Shown: positions 16,026 through 24,737 of the stretch, piece after piece
Position numbering within the stretch: position 1 is the stretch's first letter
Layout: the number at the start of each line of letters is the position of its first letter
Assembly (NCBI GenBank): GCA_028284395.1
Contig: JANQRV010000171.1
Location: 1-39,395, forward strand
Length of the DNA stretch: 39,395 bases
Direction: 5' to 3'
DNA from: Saprospiraceae bacterium
Lineage (GTDB): Bacteria > Bacteroidota > Bacteroidia > Chitinophagales > Saprospiraceae
The notes under the pieces: model-generated
Databases searched by the model: none
Told to the model about the DNA's origin: nothing
Seen by the model: the letters and a program-made list of their open reading frames with translations, nothing else
Translations under genes and position numbers: made by a program

Positions 16026-17333
16026 TTATTCTTTTGATCGTTCCAACAACTCTTTATTGGCCTTCATTATTCTGTCCCTTTGCCCATCATTTAAGTGGTG
16101 CCTGAAATAAAATTCAGGTTTATAATATTCGTGATGGTGTTTCATGCCAACATCATCTACATCCTGACTCAAATCGCAATCAAAACGAGCTAAAATGGCA
16201 TGATTCTCAGACCAGGTGGTCACATTGGTAAAATGGGAAATACCCCAGGTAATGCCCCGACCATCATCGGTATTGGTGAATGCATCCGGCACAAAGGAGC
16301 CTGCGGCATTGGGCAGCAGCGCAACGATGGATGCAATCTCAAAGTTCACGCCATCTTTGGCGTACTGTATGGTATTGTGCTCATTACCGTCTCTGGTCAC
16401 CATAGCGGCCATGCCCCCCTTAAATGGGAAAAGCGATGTTTCGTGACCGGAATTAATAACCGGATTCAAAGGATGTTTTTCAAAAGGTCCCAGCGGATGA
16501 TCAGCAATCGCCAAGCCTTGCATGCGCACCAAACGCGGATCTCCATCGAAGTCTGATTTATAATACAAATAAATTCTTCCCCTGTAAATAAAAGGATGCG
16601 GATCGTGAATGGAGTATTGATCCCATTCGCCCGGTGCGCCGTTCGGTATCACAATTTCATGATGGGGCGTCCATGGCCCATCCGGCGAATCAGCATAAGA
16701 AACCACTACGGGACAATCATCGCCGCGTTTTCCACTGGTCTCCAGAAAACCCTGGTAATAGAGGTAGTACTTGCCCTCCCATACCAAAACATCGGTGGTA
16801 CTGACCGATCTCCACCCCGGATGAGGTTTCGCCGGCCGGGGAATCGCAAGTCCCTGTTCTTCCCAGGTAAAACCATCTTTACTGGTAGCATACCAAATGT
16901 CGCATAAATCCCAATCTGTCGAAGGAATGGTATCATTACTGTTGTCGGCTCCTTTGGGCGGAGTCGGCGTATTTCGGTACGTATACCAAACGTAATATTT
17001 GCTGTTGACAAAAATTACCTTCGAAGGATCTCGCCTCGAAATAGTGCCGTCGTGATCATTGTAGTCAAAGCCCTTTAACCGGGTGTACTTAAACTGGGAA
17101 TACAGTTCGTTGTCTTCGGGCCTCGGGGCCATGTACTGGGCGTAATTCCGCTCCATCGCAGCACTCATCTTCCTGTCGGGCTTCTCTTTAGGTAAGTCGA
17201 AGGGAAACCCACCCTGCGTTTTTGGTGCCGTTTCCGGTGGCAATACTGCCTGCTCATTTTGACCCGGCGTACAGCCGATAGCCACCGCCAGGGCGATGGC
17301 CATGCATAGGTAATTGTTGATTTGATGCTTCAT
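16026..17333 (-). CDS. GH117 alpha-1,3-(3,6-anhydro)-L-galactosidase-like lipoprotein
   Basis: 435 residues from the ATG at 17333, which begins a lipoprotein leader (hydrophobic residues 8-19, lipid Cys21). The longer open frame to 17504 only adds a low-complexity repeat translation and is rejected. The rest is a five-bladed propeller of the GH117 family: 'GTISRRDPSKVIFVNSKYYVW', 'CDIWYATSKDGFTWEEQG', 'YSIHDPHPFIYRGRIYLYY', 'NSGHETSLFPF'. The catalytic set described for Bacteroides plebeius GH117 (Asp90, Asp245, His302, Glu303) is present as Asp102, Asp244, His297 and Glu298. Such enzymes remove terminal 3,6-anhydro-L-galactose from neoagaro-oligosaccharides, as periplasmic or surface exo-enzymes. 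It is the third gene after susC-susD, 185 bp from susD with an unusual repeat in between. Confidence 0.88.
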   Translation of the reverse strand: MKHQINNYLCMAIALAVAIGCTPGQNEQAVLPPETAPKTQGGFPFDLPKEKPDRKMSAAMERNYAQYMAPRPEDNELYSQFKYTRLKGFDYNDHDGTISRRDPSKVIFVNSKYYVWYTYRNTPTPPKGADNSNDTIPSTDWDLCDIWYATSKDGFTWEEQGLAIPRPAKPHPGWRSVSTTDVLVWEGKYYLYYQGFLETSGKRGDDCPVVVSYADSPDGPWTPHHEIVIPNGAPGEWDQYSIHDPHPFIYRGRIYLYYKSDFDGDPRLVRMQGLAIADHPLGPFEKHPLNPVINSGHETSLFPFKGGMAAMVTRDGNEHNTIQYAKDGVNFEIASIVALLPNAAGSFVPDAFTNTDDGRGITWGISHFTNVTTWSENHAILARFDCDLSQDVDDVGMKHHHEYYKPEFYFRHHLNDGQRDRIMKANKELLERSKE

Positions 17334-17345
17334 ATTGATTGTAAT

Positions 17346-17516
17346 GATGGTTGCTGTGGTTGCTGTTGCTTCTATGGCTACTGTGGTTGCTATTGCTACT
17401 GTGGTTACTATAGCTGCTATGGTTGCTGCTATGGTTGCTATGGCTACTGTGGTTACTACAGGAGCAATAGGAGCTATAGGAGCTATAGCAGTCATAGCAA
17501 CCACAGCAGCAATAGC
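17346..17516. repeat. Low-complexity triplet repeat containing a 32-nt imperfect inverted repeat
   Basis: Between the susD stop and the GH117 start, the plus strand is a run of GCT/GTT/GTG/ATG/ACT-like triplets that switches near 17460 to AGC/ATA/GGA triplets. Arms at 17389-17420 and 17485-17516 pair at 28 of 32 positions with a 64-base loop. Short direct repeats are also present (GGCTACTGTGGTT at 17442 and near copies at 17376 and 17394). All frames across it are open on both strands, which creates spurious reading frames rich in Ala, Val, Ile and Thr. In the operon transcript it could fold into a long hairpin. Confidence 0.8.
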
Positions 17517-17518
17517 CC

Positions 17519-19303
17519 CTAATAACCCGGATTCTCTACCAAGTTTGGATTGTCCGCAATTCTACCCAGGCCAAGTGCATAGTAGTAATTACGTTCCGGA
17601 TGCAGTCTTACCCTTCCTTTGTCCCCGTGTTCCATCTGGAGAAAATACATGCCGGTATCAAAATCCTTAATCCACGTGGTTTTATGGCGGGCTTTATTGT
17701 CCAATTCTTCAACGGCAATTCTCCACCGTCTCAGATCCCAAAAAACGTGTTCTTCGAAAGCCAGTTCAACTTGTCTTTCCTGGCGGATTTTCTCCTCGGT
17801 GATCTCGGTCAATGGCGGCATACCGGCCCGTTCTCTGATCTCATTGTTGAGAATATTGGCCATATCGCCGTTGGGGTCGCCCAGATAGAAAGCCGCTTCA
17901 ACGTAGTTGAGCATGACTTCCGCTAATCGTATGATGATCCAATCCGTACTGGATGCGGTCCCATCGGGAGTAGTTGGATTGATCTGCTTGCGGCGAAGCA
18001 GGCCGGTCGGATTATTGCCACCGGCATAACCGTGTCTAGGGTGTCCTGCTCCCGGGAAGCCATCGGACCCTGGAATGATAAAGCCCGACTGTTTAGTTGT
18101 GGTTTTGCGCACTCCATCGGCGGGATCGGTGTACACAGTACTCGTGTGAAAAAAAACGGGCCTTCCTTTGAAGGTACTTTCCGGGTAAAAGATCCAGGCC
18201 CTGAACCTGGGGTCTCTTTCTCCAAAAAACCGGTCTGGATCCAGGGGCGTCTCGCCGTCATACATCGCCCGGTCGAGTTTACCGGAGGCGCCATCGATGA
18301 AGTCAAATTTCTCCATCGTTTCGAGGTATACCGGGTAATTGGAATTCCAGGCAAACCCAAATCCGGCGGGGGTACCGGTGATATCAAATCGGTGGGCCTT
18401 TCCAGCTTCAAAATTGTATTTTTCTACAAAGATGGCCTCCGGGTTACCACTTTCATCCAGGAAGAGGTCGATCAAATTTTGCACTTTGTCGGGATTCTTC
18501 CGGTAGAGCGAAAAGGGTCCGTTATCCAGAATTTCTTTGGATGCCGTTAAGGATTGCTGATAATAGGCATCCGCATCACTTGCCGGAAACCCCAGTAAAC
18601 CGTCGAGTTGCTGTGTCCCAAACTGCGCTACACTTGCGGCATAAAGCATGGCCCTGCTTTTAAGTGCCAATGCGGCCCATTTCGTAGCCCGCCCACCATC
18701 GTCTGCCGCATCCGGCAGCACCTGCGCAATGGCATCCATTTCGGCACCGATGAAGTCGAATACTTCTTTTTCGGAATTTCTGGGGACGAACAGTTTTTCT
18801 GCCGAAGCGTCTATTCCAAGTGCCTCCGTGACAATGGGTACACCGCCGAAGCGCTTGGCCATTTCAAAGTATTCCCAAGCCCGGACAAAGCGGGCCTCAG
18901 CAGTTCTGGCCGCAATATAGTCGGGATCAAGAGCAGTCGACTGGGCCAGTCTTTCGATCAGAACATTGATTTCTCTGATGTTACCATATGGCCAATAATC
19001 GAGTAATCGAGCTCCATTTTCATCGTATGGAGTATTGGTTACCTGTCCAAAGGCCGGTTGCCAAGGGGCAAAATTGCGGTGTTCTCCTCCCCAGGAGTTG
19101 ATAAACCCCATGTTGATATTGGTACCACCGGATGTCATATGAAACTGTGCTCGGTTGTAGAGGTCATTGACGTAAGCATCAACCAAGCCCGCATCTTCGA
19201 AAACGATGTTTTCGGAGATGATATCCGTAGGAGTGAGCTCGAAGGGGTCCTCACATGATGCAAGCATTCCTACCCCCAATAAAATATATAGTATCTTTTT
19301 CAT
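17519..19303 (-). CDS. susD: SusD/RagB family outer-membrane lipoprotein
   Basis: 594 residues with a lipoprotein signal peptide ('LGVGMLASCED', lipid Cys17) and the layout of the SusD/RagB family: an N-terminal TPR-like part ('FEDAGLVDAYVNDLYNRAQF', 'ARTAEARFVRAWEYFEMAKRFGGVPIVTE') and the C-terminal closing region ('STDWIIIRLAEVMLNYVEAAF', 'NEIRERAGMP', 'IRQERQVELAFEEHVFWDLRRWR'). SusD proteins sit on the cell surface over the SusC channel and bind the glycan being imported. The gene starts 26 bp after susC and is followed by the GH117 gene, so it is the lid of this operon's transporter. Confidence 0.97.
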   Translation of the reverse strand: MKKILYILLGVGMLASCEDPFELTPTDIISENIVFEDAGLVDAYVNDLYNRAQFHMTSGGTNINMGFINSWGGEHRNFAPWQPAFGQVTNTPYDENGARLLDYWPYGNIREINVLIERLAQSTALDPDYIAARTAEARFVRAWEYFEMAKRFGGVPIVTEALGIDASAEKLFVPRNSEKEVFDFIGAEMDAIAQVLPDAADDGGRATKWAALALKSRAMLYAASVAQFGTQQLDGLLGFPASDADAYYQQSLTASKEILDNGPFSLYRKNPDKVQNLIDLFLDESGNPEAIFVEKYNFEAGKAHRFDITGTPAGFGFAWNSNYPVYLETMEKFDFIDGASGKLDRAMYDGETPLDPDRFFGERDPRFRAWIFYPESTFKGRPVFFHTSTVYTDPADGVRKTTTKQSGFIIPGSDGFPGAGHPRHGYAGGNNPTGLLRRKQINPTTPDGTASSTDWIIIRLAEVMLNYVEAAFYLGDPNGDMANILNNEIRERAGMPPLTEITEEKIRQERQVELAFEEHVFWDLRRWRIAVEELDNKARHKTTWIKDFDTGMYFLQMEHGDKGRVRLHPERNYYYALGLGRIADNPNLVENPGY

Positions 19304-19329
19304 ATCGGTAGTTTTTTCTATTTTTTTGT

Positions 19330-22300
19330 TTATAAAGTAAGTCTTATACCAACTGAAATTGAGCGGGTAATCGGCAACCTACCAGTCGCAGGCCCGGGCT
19401 CAAACTCCGGATCGAATGAGTTCTTGTAGATTCCCAAATTGGTCAGCAACAATACATTCTCTCCCGCCACATATATTTCTGCCTGATCAATCCCGGAGCG
19501 ACCCAAGAAGCTTTCGGGAAAGGCATAAGAAAGATTTATGTTCTTCAATCTAAAGTAGGTAACGTTTCTCACCCAAAAGTCGGAATTGCGGCTGTTGTTA
19601 AAACTTGGCGATTGGGTAGACGCTGGAAGCGAGGCATTGGGGTTTACGTTTACCTCCGGATTATTCAAGTCCGGCTGCCACCTATTTTCGTATTGGTAAG
19701 TCAATGGAATGGTTTGATTGCTGAACATCGTTCGGGCCGAACCCCTGATATTGAGACCAAATTTAGAAGCTCCCTGAATCAAGGCAGTCAACCGGAAGTT
19801 TTTGTACTGTAACCCCAAGTCCATTCCGTAAACCATTTCCGGAATGTCTTCGGCAAAGGCAATCTCTTCCTGATCCCGGAAAGTGATTTGTCCATCACCA
19901 TCTCGGTCGATGTATCTGATGTCGCCGGGTCGCAAAGTACTGTTTTCGTTGTCGTCCTGCACCACGGGATGATTATCAATTTCGGCCTGCGACATGAAAA
20001 TGCCGTCGGACAAATAGCCGACGAAGCGGTTCACCCTTTTGCCGTCCAATTCAAACAATCTTTTTTGGTCGGGATCTTCAAAGGTTTCCTGACTTCTAAC
20101 GTCGATCCATTTCGATTGCGCTAGTGAGAAGTTAGGAGCCAATTCTATTCTAAAGTTTCCGATGCGTTCCTGGTAAACGGCAGAAATTTCTATTCCTCGG
20201 TTTTCCTGACTGTTGATATTCACCACCGGCAGATCCGCGCCGAAGGTAGAAGGCACTGCCTCGATGTTTTGGTCAATGATCCCTTCTCGTTTCCGGTAAA
20301 ACAGCTCCGTTTCCAAAGATAATTTGCCATTCCAAAACCGGGCCTCGAAGCCAATATTATAATTGGTCATTTCTTCCCAGGTCAAGAGTGGGTTTACCAA
20401 TCCTCTGGTCCTGATGGTTGGTACCGCCAAATCGTCTCCCAGGATATAGGGTTGGGTGACGCCGTCATCATTCGTAACCAAATCATAACCGGTGAGGTAA
20501 TCAAATCCATCCAATCCTTCGGCCGTATCGTCTCCCAACCTGGAATAGGATACTCTTAGCTTCAGAAAGTCAAGGGCGCCATCGGTTATGCCGCTCATAA
20601 AAGGTTCTTGTGAAATCACCCATCCCGCAGAGAAACTGGGAAAATACCCCCATCTCCTTTCGGGAGAAAACAGTACGTTCCCATCCGCCCTGAAAGTAGC
20701 TTCGAACAGATACTTATCCATGAACGTATAGTTCAACCTCCCTACATAACTCTTTCTTCCAATATCGGAGCCGGATGATCCATTGTTGGTTTGGGTATTC
20801 TGGGACCCAATGAACAATTCTGGAATGGCCAATGACAGCAGATCCCTTCTGGAAGCACCGAACTGACTGAACTTTCTGGTGATTTGTTCATAGAGTCCCA
20901 GCAGTTTCAGGTTGTGGTTTCCAAAGGACTTATCGTAATTCAGGGAAACCAACGGATAAATTTGGGTACGCCGAAATTGGTTGTCCGATACACTGGGAAC
21001 TGCACGTTGCGTAGCCTGGTACAAATAGGTGTCCGTTTCCGGCTGATATTCGTATAAATCAGTAGGCCTTGCAAATGACTTGGTCGCGCGGTTATACCTG
21101 GTCAATCCAACCTCTGCCTTTACCGAAAGACCGCTGATAAATGGCAATTTATAATTTAATCCCAGGCGCCCCTGAATGACGTCCTCGTCCCGGTCCCAAA
21201 AACCGGCATTTTCCCGTTTACTGCTCGAAATGGGGTTTCTTTGAGAAAACCCGGAAAATGCTTCGCCAACACTAGGGTCCGGCAAGGCAATTGGAAGCGT
21301 AGGTCTGGTTGTTGCCAACTCCGTCATTAATGCAGGAATGTTATTTATAGGTCTTTCCGTTTCTTCAAAACGGTAGGAAAGATCCAGGTTGAAACTCAAA
21401 TGGTCATTGATTCTCGCATCAATGTTAGACCGGGCATTGTATCTGCTGTAGTCAAAATCCCGCGATCTGAAATAACTTTCCTGATCTACATATCCAAATG
21501 AGGTATAGTATCTTATATTTTCGTTACCTCCCGATACGCTCAGGTTATGTTGATGCATCGGTGCGTTATTACTGATCAACCCATCTACCCAATTTCCTCC
21601 TTCATACCCGGGTTCCCGGTTGGCAAATTTTTGCAGGTCTTCTTCGGTAAAGGTAGCGTCGATACCGGCACCATCGAGTAAATCCGATTCTCTGACCAGC
21701 TCTACGTATTGCGTCGTATTGACCTGTTGAAATAATCGGGAGGCAGACATTGAGGTATAACTACCGGTATAGGAGATTTTTGCGGGGCCGTCTTGTCCTC
21801 TTTTGGTAGTCACCAGGATAACCCCGTTTCCGGCTCTTGCCCCGTAAACAGCGGCAGCTGCATCCTTCAGGACAGTAATGGTCTCGATGTCGTTGGGATC
21901 GATCCGGTCGAAAGAAGTCTGGATACCATCAACCAGCACCAGGGGAGATCCGGCATATCCTCTGATTCGGATCTGGGTATCTTCAGATCCCGGCAGTCCG
22001 GAGTTTTGACGGGTCATCACCCCCGGCACTCTTCCCGCCAACAGATTGGCGGTGTTGGCAACGGGAACCGCGGTTAGTTGTGTGTTGTCGATTGAGGCGA
22101 CTGCTCCGGTTAAAGTTGCTTTCCTTTCCGTACCATAACCCACTACTACAATTTCATCCAGGATGGCTCCTTCGGCCAGAGTAAGGTCGATTACCGTTTG
22201 ATCCTGGACTTCGATTTTCTGACTCTGATAACCCGTATAGCTAAAGACGAGCACAGCACCTTCTTGTACGGTCAGCTCATATTGACCCGACAAATCGGTG

Positions 22301-22470
22301 ATGGCACCATTCGAGGTTCCGGCCTCTAAAATGTTTACCCCAATCAAGGGGTTGCCTTCAGTATCGGTTACGGTTCCATTGATTAGTTTTTGTCCCCACA
22401 ACTGACCAACCCACATTAGGCAGGAGCAAAGCACTAGAAATCGAATGAATTTAGTTTGAAGTCTTGTCAT
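19330..22470 (-). CDS. susC: SusC/RagA family TonB-dependent outer-membrane receptor
   Basis: 1046 residues. A signal peptide (1 to about 26) is followed by a carboxypeptidase-regulatory-like domain ('INGTVTDTEGNPLIGVNILEAGTSNGAITD'), the SusC motif 'LDEIVVVGYGTERKATLTGAV', a plug domain ('LVLVDGIQ', 'DIETITVLKDAAAAVYGARAGNGVILVTTKRG') and a 22-stranded barrel ending in the C-terminal aromatic-poor strand 'SISVGIRLTL'. It transports oligosaccharides across the outer membrane, driven by TonB. It is the first gene of the susC-susD-GH117-DUF5060 operon and is transcribed away from the TPR/LuxR regulator. The length is normal for the family and there is no FecR/anti-sigma N-terminal extension. 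Confidence 0.97.
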   Translation of the reverse strand: MTRLQTKFIRFLVLCSCLMWVGQLWGQKLINGTVTDTEGNPLIGVNILEAGTSNGAITDLSGQYELTVQEGAVLVFSYTGYQSQKIEVQDQTVIDLTLAEGAILDEIVVVGYGTERKATLTGAVASIDNTQLTAVPVANTANLLAGRVPGVMTRQNSGLPGSEDTQIRIRGYAGSPLVLVDGIQTSFDRIDPNDIETITVLKDAAAAVYGARAGNGVILVTTKRGQDGPAKISYTGSYTSMSASRLFQQVNTTQYVELVRESDLLDGAGIDATFTEEDLQKFANREPGYEGGNWVDGLISNNAPMHQHNLSVSGGNENIRYYTSFGYVDQESYFRSRDFDYSRYNARSNIDARINDHLSFNLDLSYRFEETERPINNIPALMTELATTRPTLPIALPDPSVGEAFSGFSQRNPISSSKRENAGFWDRDEDVIQGRLGLNYKLPFISGLSVKAEVGLTRYNRATKSFARPTDLYEYQPETDTYLYQATQRAVPSVSDNQFRRTQIYPLVSLNYDKSFGNHNLKLLGLYEQITRKFSQFGASRRDLLSLAIPELFIGSQNTQTNNGSSGSDIGRKSYVGRLNYTFMDKYLFEATFRADGNVLFSPERRWGYFPSFSAGWVISQEPFMSGITDGALDFLKLRVSYSRLGDDTAEGLDGFDYLTGYDLVTNDDGVTQPYILGDDLAVPTIRTRGLVNPLLTWEEMTNYNIGFEARFWNGKLSLETELFYRKREGIIDQNIEAVPSTFGADLPVVNINSQENRGIEISAVYQERIGNFRIELAPNFSLAQSKWIDVRSQETFEDPDQKRLFELDGKRVNRFVGYLSDGIFMSQAEIDNHPVVQDDNENSTLRPGDIRYIDRDGDGQITFRDQEEIAFAEDIPEMVYGMDLGLQYKNFRLTALIQGASKFGLNIRGSARTMFSNQTIPLTYQYENRWQPDLNNPEVNVNPNASLPASTQSPSFNNSRNSDFWVRNVTYFRLKNINLSYAFPESFLGRSGIDQAEIYVAGENVLLLTNLGIYKNSFDPEFEPGPATGRLPITRSISVGIRLTL

Positions 22471-22691
22471 AATCGTTGATTTAAGTTTTGCAAGAACAGT
22501 TTGAAAAATTATCTATTGAATTTTAAGAAACAACAGCCTAAAAGTAGGGCAGACGATACCAGAATCAATATTTCCGTAATGGACAATTCATGGACAGCAC
22601 TCAAAAATGTGGGGGATATGCACGGATGGGTTGAGGATAATGTAGATATTTGAGAACACTGGCGTTAAGCCGTCAATTCAATTCAGCGATC
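22471..22691. promoter_or_regulatory. Divergent promoter region of susC and the TPR/LuxR regulator
   Basis: 221 bases between two divergently transcribed genes must hold both promoters. I saw no full match to the TAnnTTTG/TTTG pattern: CAAAAATG (22603-22610, minus-strand -7 with one mismatch) is the best for susC. No repeat or strong hairpin was found. Confidence 0.4.
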
Positions 22692-24320
22692 ATGACAGGA
22701 ACTACTGGGCAAAGCAGAATTTTACTCTGGACAATCCTCTTCATTAGTCTATGCACGGCAACTCTTAATGCAGTCATAGATTCTGCGGGTATTGACCGGA
22801 TCAGAGCAGCCAGTAGATTGAGACTGGAGCATCCCGAACGATCGATACAGGAATTTCGATCCCTCCATAATGATTTTATCGAGAGAAAGGATACCGTATT
22901 GGCCATCAGAGCGCTTACTTCACTGGCAACGGTGTATGGAAACATGGCCAACTATCGCGGATCTTACAATTGTTTGTGGAAAGCTTTATTGCTGGCAGAC
23001 CAAGCTAATTTAGATGCCATCAAGGTCTATGTATACCAAAGGATCGGCAGGTATTATGCTTTCTACAAACGACGTGAAAAGGCGCTACACTTCATTGAAA
23101 AGGGCCTTTCCCTGAACAAATCACTGGTCGAAAGTGGTGAAATGCACGAAGCTACCCTCACCCAGCGATACCTGGCCATTAGTGCAACCTACCTGGAATT
23201 TAAGGAAGTTCAACTGGCTCAGACGTATTTGGACAGTTGTTTTCTTTATTACAAAGAAGGCATACCCGGAAGTCTCAAATTGCCTTTTTTAACCATCAGG
23301 CAAGCATTCATTGATGTAGAGATGAATAAAAGCGAAGAAGCGATCCAATCGCTGGAGACCTGGATACCCTGGGTTCAGGCCAACCTTCCCAGCTACCTGG
23401 TTTTGGTCAATAGTTATCTGGGAGATGCATACCTCAAGGTGGGAATGGATGCCAAGAGTGAAAAATGTTATCTCGATGCGTTAACCGTCTCCGATGAGCT
23501 AAATAGTCATTTAGACTTCTCCATCCTCATCCACGAAAAACTGGCCCACCTGTACTTCCGTCAAAAGAAATTTCGTGAAGCCTTCCGTAAATTGGAGCGA
23601 GTACAATTGTTAGATAAACGCTTTTTCGATAGCCGCAGTGAATACAATCATTCTTTGTTGGAAATTCAGGATCAGTTTCGGAGCGCCATGGAAGCCAAAG
23701 AAGAACTCTTAAAAGAAAAGCGCATCACCGAATTGGAACACGAAAACCATACGAGATTCTTGCGCAATGTCATCTTTTCGGTTTTGTCCGGCACTTTAGT
23801 CTTATTTGGCATTTTGTTTTTTTATTATCTGCGCAATAAACATCGGATGGAGAAACGACTGATCGAGCTTGAAATAAAAACCAGCAAAGAGCTATTGGAG
23901 TTAAAGAATAAAGAATTGGCTGCTTCGGCCTTGAAATTGGTTGAAAAAGATGAATTTTTGAAAGAGTTGGAAGGCCGGGTCGCCGGAGCCAAGAACAGCA
24001 TTAGTGCCCAGGAAATAAAACATCTGATCAAAACGGCGACCAATGGAAATACCAACTCATGGAAATTATTTGAATCTCAATTCGTCGCCGTAAACAATGG
24101 CTTTTTTGAAGATCTGAGAAAAAACTTTCCGGACTTAACCCAGGGTGACAAGCGTCTATGCGCCCTGATCAAGTTGAAGCTGAACAGCAAGGAGATAGCT
24201 GGACTAATGGGCATTTCCGTGGAAAGCGTTCACAAATCCCGCTATCGCTTACGAAAGAAGCTACAGATTGAAAAAGGCAAAGACCTTGCTGACTTCATGA
24301 ATGAGTTTAATCATAAATAA
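22692..24320 (+). CDS. TPR-containing membrane regulator with LuxR-type helix-turn-helix
   Basis: 542 residues from the ATG at 22692; an upstream TTG at 22650 is a weaker start. An N-terminal signal/anchor segment (about 9-27) is followed by some 300 residues of tetratricopeptide-like helical repeats ('LVNSYLGDAYLKVGMDAKSEKCYLDAL', 'IHEKLAHLYFRQKKFREAFRKLERVQ'). Then come a coiled coil, a membrane helix near 357-378 ('VIFSVLSGTLVLFGILFFYYL'), a second coiled coil and a C-terminal LuxR-type domain ('LNSKEIAGLMGISVESVHKSRYRLRKKL'). This is a one-component membrane regulator type common in Bacteroidota. Its place, divergent from susC, makes it the probable activator of the PUL. Its 3' end overlaps the next gene by 14 bp. 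Confidence 0.9.
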   Translation: MTGTTGQSRILLWTILFISLCTATLNAVIDSAGIDRIRAASRLRLEHPERSIQEFRSLHNDFIERKDTVLAIRALTSLATVYGNMANYRGSYNCLWKALLLADQANLDAIKVYVYQRIGRYYAFYKRREKALHFIEKGLSLNKSLVESGEMHEATLTQRYLAISATYLEFKEVQLAQTYLDSCFLYYKEGIPGSLKLPFLTIRQAFIDVEMNKSEEAIQSLETWIPWVQANLPSYLVLVNSYLGDAYLKVGMDAKSEKCYLDALTVSDELNSHLDFSILIHEKLAHLYFRQKKFREAFRKLERVQLLDKRFFDSRSEYNHSLLEIQDQFRSAMEAKEELLKEKRITELEHENHTRFLRNVIFSVLSGTLVLFGILFFYYLRNKHRMEKRLIELEIKTSKELLELKNKELAASALKLVEKDEFLKELEGRVAGAKNSISAQEIKHLIKTATNGNTNSWKLFESQFVAVNNGFFEDLRKNFPDLTQGDKRLCALIKLKLNSKEIAGLMGISVESVHKSRYRLRKKLQIEKGKDLADFMNEFNHK

Positions 24321-24699
24321 ACGCTTCATCGCTGTAGACAAAGTCAAAAACCTCCATATCCATATTGTAGGAAATGCCGATAAACAAAGAATCTGTCAGG
24401 GGGAAAGATTCGGTTTGTGCCAACGCCTCATTCATCTGAACGGTAATCGAATGTTCGCCAGTCGATAGCTTCGCTTCAAAAACAGATGCTACGCCCAGTA
24501 CATTAAAGGTAGAAATCGTATCCTGAAAGGCTCCTACATCATTGATCGATACCACTACCCAATCTGACTCAAAGCCGCCCTGTAAATGAACACCTAGCGT
24601 TGCCGGGACCAATGGCTGGGCCCCGGCGCCATTTTTATCACAGGAGATCAAACTGGCCGTGCCGATCAACAGCAGTGCGGAAAAGACAAAATATTTCAT
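24307..24699 (-). CDS. Hypothetical lipoprotein
   Basis: 130 residues. The leader 'MKYFVFSALLLIGTASLISCDKN' has a clear lipobox with lipid Cys20. The mature part is beta-rich ('LGVHLQGGFESDWVVVSIND', 'GEHSITVQMNEAL', 'FIGISYNMDMEVFDFVY') and resembles a small immunoglobulin-like or beta-sandwich domain, but I do not recognise a family. It overlaps the TPR regulator tail to tail by 14 bp and follows the DfsB-like gene by 38 bp on the same strand, so the two may be co-transcribed. Confidence 0.75.
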   Translation of the reverse strand: MKYFVFSALLLIGTASLISCDKNGAGAQPLVPATLGVHLQGGFESDWVVVSINDVGAFQDTISTFNVLGVASVFEAKLSTGEHSITVQMNEALAQTESFPLTDSLFIGISYNMDMEVFDFVYSDEAFIYD

Positions 24700-24737
24700 T
24701 CTCTATTTCTTTTTCTTTCCCGGTAAGACGGCAGTTT

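Noticed and set aside
17346..17516. CRISPR array or tandem-repeat protein gene
   Set aside because: There are no regular spacers, and the repeat is an irregular triplet pattern without a start site or domain on either strand.
17335..17670. 111-codon open frame on the plus strand across the triplet repeat
   Set aside because: It is a by-product of the stop-free repeat, runs into antisense of susD and has no recognisable domain.
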